A stretch of DNA of 64,000 bases, taken from JBBSNV01 sp964458605. GTDB taxonomy: Bacteria; Pseudomonadota; Alphaproteobacteria; Reyranellales; JAQSWP01. A model generated the notes under the pieces. The model did no database searches, was not told the DNA's origin, and saw only the letters and a program-made list of their open reading frames with translations. The stretch is taken from NCBI GenBank assembly GCA_964458605.1, contig CAYWLS010000003.1, positions 97,486-161,485 of the forward strand, in the 5' to 3' direction. Each line of letters opens with the position of its first letter. Position 1 is the stretch's first letter. Positions 59,955-64,000 of the stretch are shown piece by piece. The translations under genes and the position numbers were made by a program.

Positions 59955-61394
59955 ATGCGTTCCGGAGGCGGCAGCGGGATGATCCTGCTGCTGGTGGGCT
60001 ACATCCTGGCGTTTGTCCTGCTGGCCGGCATTGCCGGCCTGGTGTTGCTGCACCGCCAGGCGCCGTCCGGCTGGATCGACATCAAGCCACAATCTTCCGC
60101 CGCGGGCGGCTCTTCCATCGCGCTCGCCCCAGCCTCCCCGGCCATATCCATCGCCGCGTCGCCCCCCGCTCCTGCCGCGGTGCTGGCGCCGCCCCCTGTC
60201 GTCGCCCCGGTTGCCCCGCCGCAAGCGGCATCGGCCCCACCCATTCCAACGCCGCCAGCAACGCCGCCCGAGACCCCGCCGGCCGTCTCGCCTCCCGCCA
60301 CGACCCTACCGCCTCCGGCGCCTGCCGCCACCGCCGCGCCGACGTCCCCGTTCGCGCCGGCTTCGCCGCCTGACCTGCCGTCGGCCATGGCGCCGGTCGG
60401 TGCCAACGGCTATCCGCCGCCGCCGCCGGAGAAGCCCAGCAAGCCCGCTGCCGCGACCGTCGCGGCCAATCCATCGGCTGCGCCCGGCGCCACGGCTGCA
60501 CCGCCGCCACCCGGCCCGGGCACCGAGGTGGCCAGCGCGCCGCCGGCAAGCGGCAGCCTGAGCGAGAACGGACCCTACGGGCCGCTGCCGCACATCGCCG
60601 CCGATGGACGCCTGCCGTGGATCGCCAACGATGCGCGCTTCGATCACCGCACCCGCATACCACGCATCGCCGTGCTGATGGTCGGGCTGGGCTTCGACGC
60701 CCGCACCACGGAAGACGCCATCGTCAAGCTGCCGCCCGAGATAAGCCTGGGCTTCCTGCCCTACACGCAGAATCTGGAGCGCTGGACCAAGCTGGCGCGC
60801 GACTTCGGCCACGAGGTGCTGCTCAGCCTGCCGCTCGACAGCGGCGACCCCACCACGCAACAGGTGCTGGGTCCGCGCATGCTGTCGTCCAAGCTGAGCG
60901 GCGCGGAGAACATCGATCGGCTGCGCTGGCTGCTGGCGCAGGCCAGGAACTATATCGGGCTGGTGACCTGGAGCGGCGAGGCGTTCCTCGCCGATTCCGC
61001 CGCGGTGCGCCCGGTGCTGCAGGAGATTTCCGGGCGCGGCCTGATGCTGGTGGATTCGCGGATGGCGAAGCCGAACGTCATCCAGGACATGGCTGACGGT
61101 ATCGGACTGCCGTTCGCCAAGTCGCGCGGTTTCATCGACGAGCCGCGCGATGCGGAATCGGTCGACGCCAACCTGTTGCGGCTCGAGGAAATCGCCCAGA
61201 AGAATAACTTCGCCATGGCCATGGCGGTGGCCTTTCCGGTGTCGATCGAGCGGCTGGCGAACTGGAGCCGCACCGTCACGCAGCGCGGCTTCGTGCTGGC
61301 GCCGGTCACCGGCGTGACGCAATGCGCCGAGATATGCCAGGCGCGCGTGCGACGGCATGCGGCGGCGGTGCAGGCGATCAGGAAGGGCCAATAG
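59952..61394 (+). CDS. divergent polysaccharide deacetylase family protein (DUF610)
   Basis: 480 residues from GTG 59952 or ATG 59955. One membrane helix (about 10-35), a long Pro/Ala-rich linker (about 45-215), and a C-terminal NodB-like domain (about 225-470): RIAVLMVGLGFDARTTEDAI VKLPPEISLGFLPYTQNLER W, HEVLLSLPLDSGDPTTQQVL GP and FIDEPRDAESVDANLL. DUF610 genes regularly follow ctpA in alphaproteobacteria. The metal-binding Asp-His pattern of classic deacetylases is only partly kept (V-G-L-G), so activity is uncertain. It is probably a periplasmic cell-envelope enzyme anchored in the inner membrane. Confidence 0.85.
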   Translation: MMRSGGGSGMILLLVGYILAFVLLAGIAGLVLLHRQAPSGWIDIKPQSSAAGGSSIALAPASPAISIAASPPAPAAVLAPPPVVAPVAPPQAASAPPIPTPPATPPETPPAVSPPATTLPPPAPAATAAPTSPFAPASPPDLPSAMAPVGANGYPPPPPEKPSKPAAATVAANPSAAPGATAAPPPPGPGTEVASAPPASGSLSENGPYGPLPHIAADGRLPWIANDARFDHRTRIPRIAVLMVGLGFDARTTEDAIVKLPPEISLGFLPYTQNLERWTKLARDFGHEVLLSLPLDSGDPTTQQVLGPRMLSSKLSGAENIDRLRWLLAQARNYIGLVTWSGEAFLADSAAVRPVLQEISGRGLMLVDSRMAKPNVIQDMADGIGLPFAKSRGFIDEPRDAESVDANLLRLEEIAQKNNFAMAMAVAFPVSIERLANWSRTVTQRGFVLAPVTGVTQCAEICQARVRRHAAAVQAIRKGQ

Positions 61395-61437
61395 CAACAC
61401 GCTTTGCGGATCGCCGCGGCTTGGGTAGCCTTGGGCC

Positions 61438-61938
61438 ATGACGCCCACCTCCGAACCGCTGCCCGGCTACCGCCGCAATGTCGGCATCATGCTGATGAAT
61501 CCGTCAGGCCTGATCTTCGTCGGCAACCGCATCGACTTTCCGTCCGACGCCTGGCAGATGCCCCAGGGAGGCATCGATGCCGGCGAGACCCCGGCCCAGG
61601 CGGCCATGCGCGAATTGCACGAGGAGGTCGGCACCGACAAGGCCGAGATCGTCGCCGAAAGCGCAGGCTGGCTGAGCTACGACCTGCCCGCCAAGCTGCG
61701 TCGCAAGCTATGGCGCGGCCGCTGGCGCGGTCAGAGCCAGAAATGGTTCGCCATGCGCTTCACCGGCGCCGATGCCGATATCGACATCGACACCAGGCAC
61801 CCCGAATTCGGCGCATGGCGCTGGGTCGAGTCGCAGCAGATCGTCGATCTGATCGTGCCGTTCAAGCGCGATCTGTACCGCGCGGTGCTGGAAGAATTCG
61901 CGCCGCTGCTGCAGCGCTCGCGCGCCGTTACTGCCTAA
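61438..61938 (+). CDS. rppH: RNA pyrophosphohydrolase
   Basis: 166 residues. The Nudix box GGIDAGETPAQAAMRELHEE VGTD is intact (G-x5-E-x7-R-E-x-x-E-E-x-G), preceded by YRRNVGIMLMNPSGLIFVGN R and QMPQGG, the RppH-specific pattern. It removes pyrophosphate from mRNA 5-prime ends and starts RNase E decay. It follows the ctpA-deacetylase cluster, as in relatives. Confidence 0.95.
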   Translation: MTPTSEPLPGYRRNVGIMLMNPSGLIFVGNRIDFPSDAWQMPQGGIDAGETPAQAAMRELHEEVGTDKAEIVAESAGWLSYDLPAKLRRKLWRGRWRGQSQKWFAMRFTGADADIDIDTRHPEFGAWRWVESQQIVDLIVPFKRDLYRAVLEEFAPLLQRSRAVTA

Positions 61939-61996
61939 GCGGCTCCGACACTTCGCTTGGGGACCGGATGGAGCGGCAACGCTGCCGGCGACGGCC

Positions 61997-62827
61997 TCAG
62001 CCGGCGCCGACCAGGAGTTCGAGCTTGGCGATGCGGCGACGCTGAAACCAGCAGGCCAGCCGCGTGACGGTGCGGTTGAGCCAGCCATGCGGCTTCAGGC
62101 CGACGGCCTTGAATGCCATGGCCAGCGCCCGCTCGATGTGATTGCGGCGATAGACGCGATAGGCGCGCAGCGCATGCGCCTGGGTATTGCTTTTGCGATC
62201 GTAGGTCGGGCTGTCGCCGTTGGCGACGTAATAGGCATAGGCCAGTTCGTCGTCCTCGGTCTCGAAGATGCGGCCCAGGCCGATGCGCAGCCGGCCCCAG
62301 GTGCCGAGCTTCTCGCGCGCCAGCCAGCGCTTCATGTGGCCGTAGAACAGCTTGTAGTGGCGCAGCTCGTCGGCCGAGATCTTGGCGCAAATCGCCTTCA
62401 ACGCCGGTTCCTCGACGGCATCGCGCAACGCGGCATAGTACGAGCTGGTGCCGGTCTCGACGATGCAGCGCGCCATCAATTCGCCGGCCCGGCTGCCGCG
62501 CACCGAGGCGGTGGCGTCGAGCGGCAGCTTGTAGCCTTCGTGGAAACGCTTGAACGAGCCTTCGAAGTCGAAGGTCGGGTCCGCCAGCATGGCCCATTTG
62601 CCCAGGGCCTGGCCGTGCTGCACTTCCTCGCGCGCCCAGGTATCGACCACGGCACGAAACTCGGGATCGTCGGCGAAGACGTTGTGCAGGTAGACGGCGT
62701 AGTCTAGGCCGTTCTGCTCGACCATCGACGCGGCCTTGATGAGGCGCAGGATATCGGGATCGACCTTGGAAGCGTCGAAGCTTTCCCAGGGGATATCGTC
62801 GAGCGTCCAGTGCTTCATGGGTGGCAT
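61997..62827 (-). CDS. ferritin-like di-iron protein (acyl-ACP desaturase-like)
   Basis: 276 residues from ATG 62827 (GGAG 8 bases upstream). Two carboxylate-bridged iron motifs are visible: E-E-V-Q-H in TWAREEVQHGQALGKWAM and D-E-L-R-H in KISADELRHYKLFYGHMKRW, matching the E-x-x-H pairs of acyl-ACP desaturases; single Glu ligands occur in SMVEQNGLDYAVYL and CIVETGTSSYYAAL. The rest is helical and a C-terminal basic patch follows. It could desaturate or oxidise fatty acyl chains with O2. It stands alone, near the ATP synthase genes. Confidence 0.8.
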   Translation of the reverse strand: MPPMKHWTLDDIPWESFDASKVDPDILRLIKAASMVEQNGLDYAVYLHNVFADDPEFRAVVDTWAREEVQHGQALGKWAMLADPTFDFEGSFKRFHEGYKLPLDATASVRGSRAGELMARCIVETGTSSYYAALRDAVEEPALKAICAKISADELRHYKLFYGHMKRWLAREKLGTWGRLRIGLGRIFETEDDELAYAYYVANGDSPTYDRKSNTQAHALRAYRVYRRNHIERALAMAFKAVGLKPHGWLNRTVTRLACWFQRRRIAKLELLVGAG

Positions 62828-62985
62828 AGGTCAGTCTCCAACCAACGAATGGTCCCAAGAACCCGTCAAATGGAACGCAACGGATGGCGTCTCGTGATTA
62901 CCGAACGAACCGGCCCTTCGGTGCCGGCAACAAAATTGCTATCTCTCGACTAGATTAGTGCGGATTGCCGGTTTGGCAACCCGCC

Positions 62986-63411
62986 TCAATGGGTCGTGTA
63001 ATAGTCGTAGGTGCGGCGCATTTCCTGGGCCGCTGCAATCTGCTTTTCGGCCAAGGCCTTAGCGTGATCGTTGCCGGTCTCGTTGGCGTCGAGCAGGGCC
63101 GCTTCTGCCGCCTTCAGGCGATTGTCCAGCCATTGCGGGCTGACATCGGCGAAGGGGATGGCGTCTTCCACCAATACCGTGCAGCGCTCGCCGGTCACCT
63201 CGGCGAAGCCGCCCGACACCATGATGCGCTCGCGCACCTTCTCGCCGTCGAAAATCTGGATCACGCCCGGCCGCAGCGCCGCGATGACGGGGATATGCTG
63301 CGGCAGGACGCCGAAATCGCCCTCCTCGCCCGGCATGACCACCATGTCGGCCTCGGTCGCCAGCAGCAGCTTCTCCGGCGACACCAATTCGAAGGCGACT
63401 TTATCCGCCAT
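62986..63411 (-). CDS. atpC: ATP synthase epsilon subunit
   Basis: 141 residues. The N-terminal beta-sandwich (MADKVAFELVSPEKLLLATE, ADMVVMPGEEGDFGVLPQHI PVIAALRPGV, MVSGGFAEVTGERCTVLVED A) and C-terminal helical hairpin are typical. It is the central-stalk subunit of F1 that couples rotation and limits ATP hydrolysis. It lies 35 bases after atpD, the last gene of the atp operon on this strand. Confidence 0.97.
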   Translation of the reverse strand: MADKVAFELVSPEKLLLATEADMVVMPGEEGDFGVLPQHIPVIAALRPGVIQIFDGEKVRERIMVSGGFAEVTGERCTVLVEDAIPFADVSPQWLDNRLKAAEAALLDANETGNDHAKALAEKQIAAAQEMRRTYDYYTTH

Positions 63412-63446
63412 CTTGCGGTTCCTTTGCTAGCGCGATGCGGCGGCGA

Positions 63447-64000
63447 TCAGGCCGCCTCGGCGGCCATCTTCTTGGCCTTGGCCAGCGCGTCGTCCAGGGT
63501 GCCGACCATGTAGAAGGCGGCCTCCGGGATGTCGTCGCACTCGCCGGCCACGATGGCCTTGAAGCCCTTGATGGTCTCGGCCAGCTGCACGAACACGCCG
63601 GGCGAACCGGTGAACACTTCGGCGACGTGGAACGGCTGGCTGAGGAAGCGCTGGATCTTGCGCGCGCGCGCCACCACCAGCTTGTCCTCTTCGGAAAGCT
63701 CGTCCATGCCCAGAATGGCGATGATGTCCTGCAGCGACTTGTAGGTCTGCAGCACGCGCTGCACGTCGCGCGCCACCTGGTAGTGCTCTCCGCCGACCAC
63801 GCGCGGATCGAGCATGCGCGAGGTCGAGTCGAGCGGATCGACCGCCGGATAGATGCCGAGTTCGGCGATCTGGCGGTTCAGCACGGTGGTGGCGTCGAGA
63901 TGGGCGAACGAGGTGGCCGGCGCCGGGTCGGTCAAGTCGTCGGCCGGCACGTAGATGGCCTGCACCGAGGTGATCGAGCCCTTCTTGGTGGTGGTGATGC
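63447..64000 (-). CDS. atpD: ATP synthase beta subunit, C-terminal part (truncated by window edge)
   Basis: The final about 184 residues. Visible text includes ITTTKKGSITSVQAIYVPAD DLTDPAPATSFAHLDATTVL NR, SRMLDPRVVGGEHYQVARDV QRVLQTYKSLQDIIAILGMD and the DELSEEDKLVVARARKIQRF LSQPF motif, all invariant in F1 beta. The DELSEED loop couples catalysis to the rotating shaft. The gene continues beyond position 64000. Confidence 0.97.
   Translation of the reverse strand, partial: ITTTKKGSITSVQAIYVPADDLTDPAPATSFAHLDATTVLNRQIAELGIYPAVDPLDSTSRMLDPRVVGGEHYQVARDVQRVLQTYKSLQDIIAILGMDELSEEDKLVVARARKIQRFLSQPFHVAEVFTGSPGVFVQLAETIKGFKAIVAGECDDIPEAAFYMVGTLDDALAKAKKMAAEAA

Overview
The window is GC-rich bacterial chromosome and most likely comes from an alphaproteobacterium. 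Evidence for this is a PhyR-type general stress regulator, two complete three-component TRAP transporters, and the gene order rplU-rpmA-obgE-proB-proA-nadD-rsfS-rlmH-gpmI-envC-ctpA-(polysaccharide deacetylase)-rppH followed by atpC/atpD. The broader Rhodospirillales/Hyphomicrobiales area is plausible, but no species can be named from sequence alone.

Layout. (1) 1-2.9 kb: stress regulation, with a possible NepR-like anti-sigma tail, phyR, and three small proteins (one unknown, one DUF1328 membrane protein, one OmpA-like lipocalin-sized exported protein) plus a PRC-barrel protein. (2) 3.1-7.7 kb: a complete branched-chain amino-acid-type ABC importer (two ATPases, binding protein, two permeases). 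(3) 7.9-13.8 kb: two paralogous exported proteins with a concanavalin-like fold, then a TRAP transporter and an exported Gln-Thr-Ala-Pro repeat protein that seems to begin with CTG. (4) 13.9-20.3 kb: a catabolic block with a phytanoyl-CoA dioxygenase-type oxygenase, two IclR regulators, an HpcH/HpaI aldolase and a second TRAP transporter. (5) 20.5-27.5 kb: a two-domain glycosyltransferase, a broken collagen-like fragment, two acyl-CoA dehydrogenases, a PhzF protein, a short-chain dehydrogenase and a decayed glutathione S-transferase. (6) 27.8-36.4 kb: tamA-tamB for outer-membrane assembly, then glycerophosphodiesterase and PhoD phosphatase. (7) 36.5-46.2 kb: accessory and metabolic genes, including a nucleotidyltransferase fused to a DUF1488-like tail, hydrolase, cupin, monooxygenase, DUF72, VIT-type transporter, NRAMP transporter, flavoprotein and an acyl-CoA ligase.

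(8) 46.4-48.2 kb is the most unusual part. It holds an inactivated AbrB/Doc toxin-antitoxin pair behind a perfect 14-bp inverted repeat, a cas7-like gene fragment abutting it, a strongly AT-rich foreign stretch with an 18-bp direct repeat, and an intact tRNA-Ser(CGA). It reads as the eroded end of an integrated element at a tRNA gene. (9) 48.4-64 kb returns to conserved housekeeping genes with short spacings, interrupted twice by members of one small exported four-cysteine protein family. Two genes (rsfS and the CTG-start repeat protein) lack any usual start codon where the protein must begin.

No intact insertion sequence, CRISPR array or complete defence system was found. The best candidates for undescribed biology are the four-cysteine family, the nucleotidyltransferase-DUF1488 fusion with its paired palindromes, the paralogous exported domain pair between two transporters, and the cas7/toxin-antitoxin remnant.
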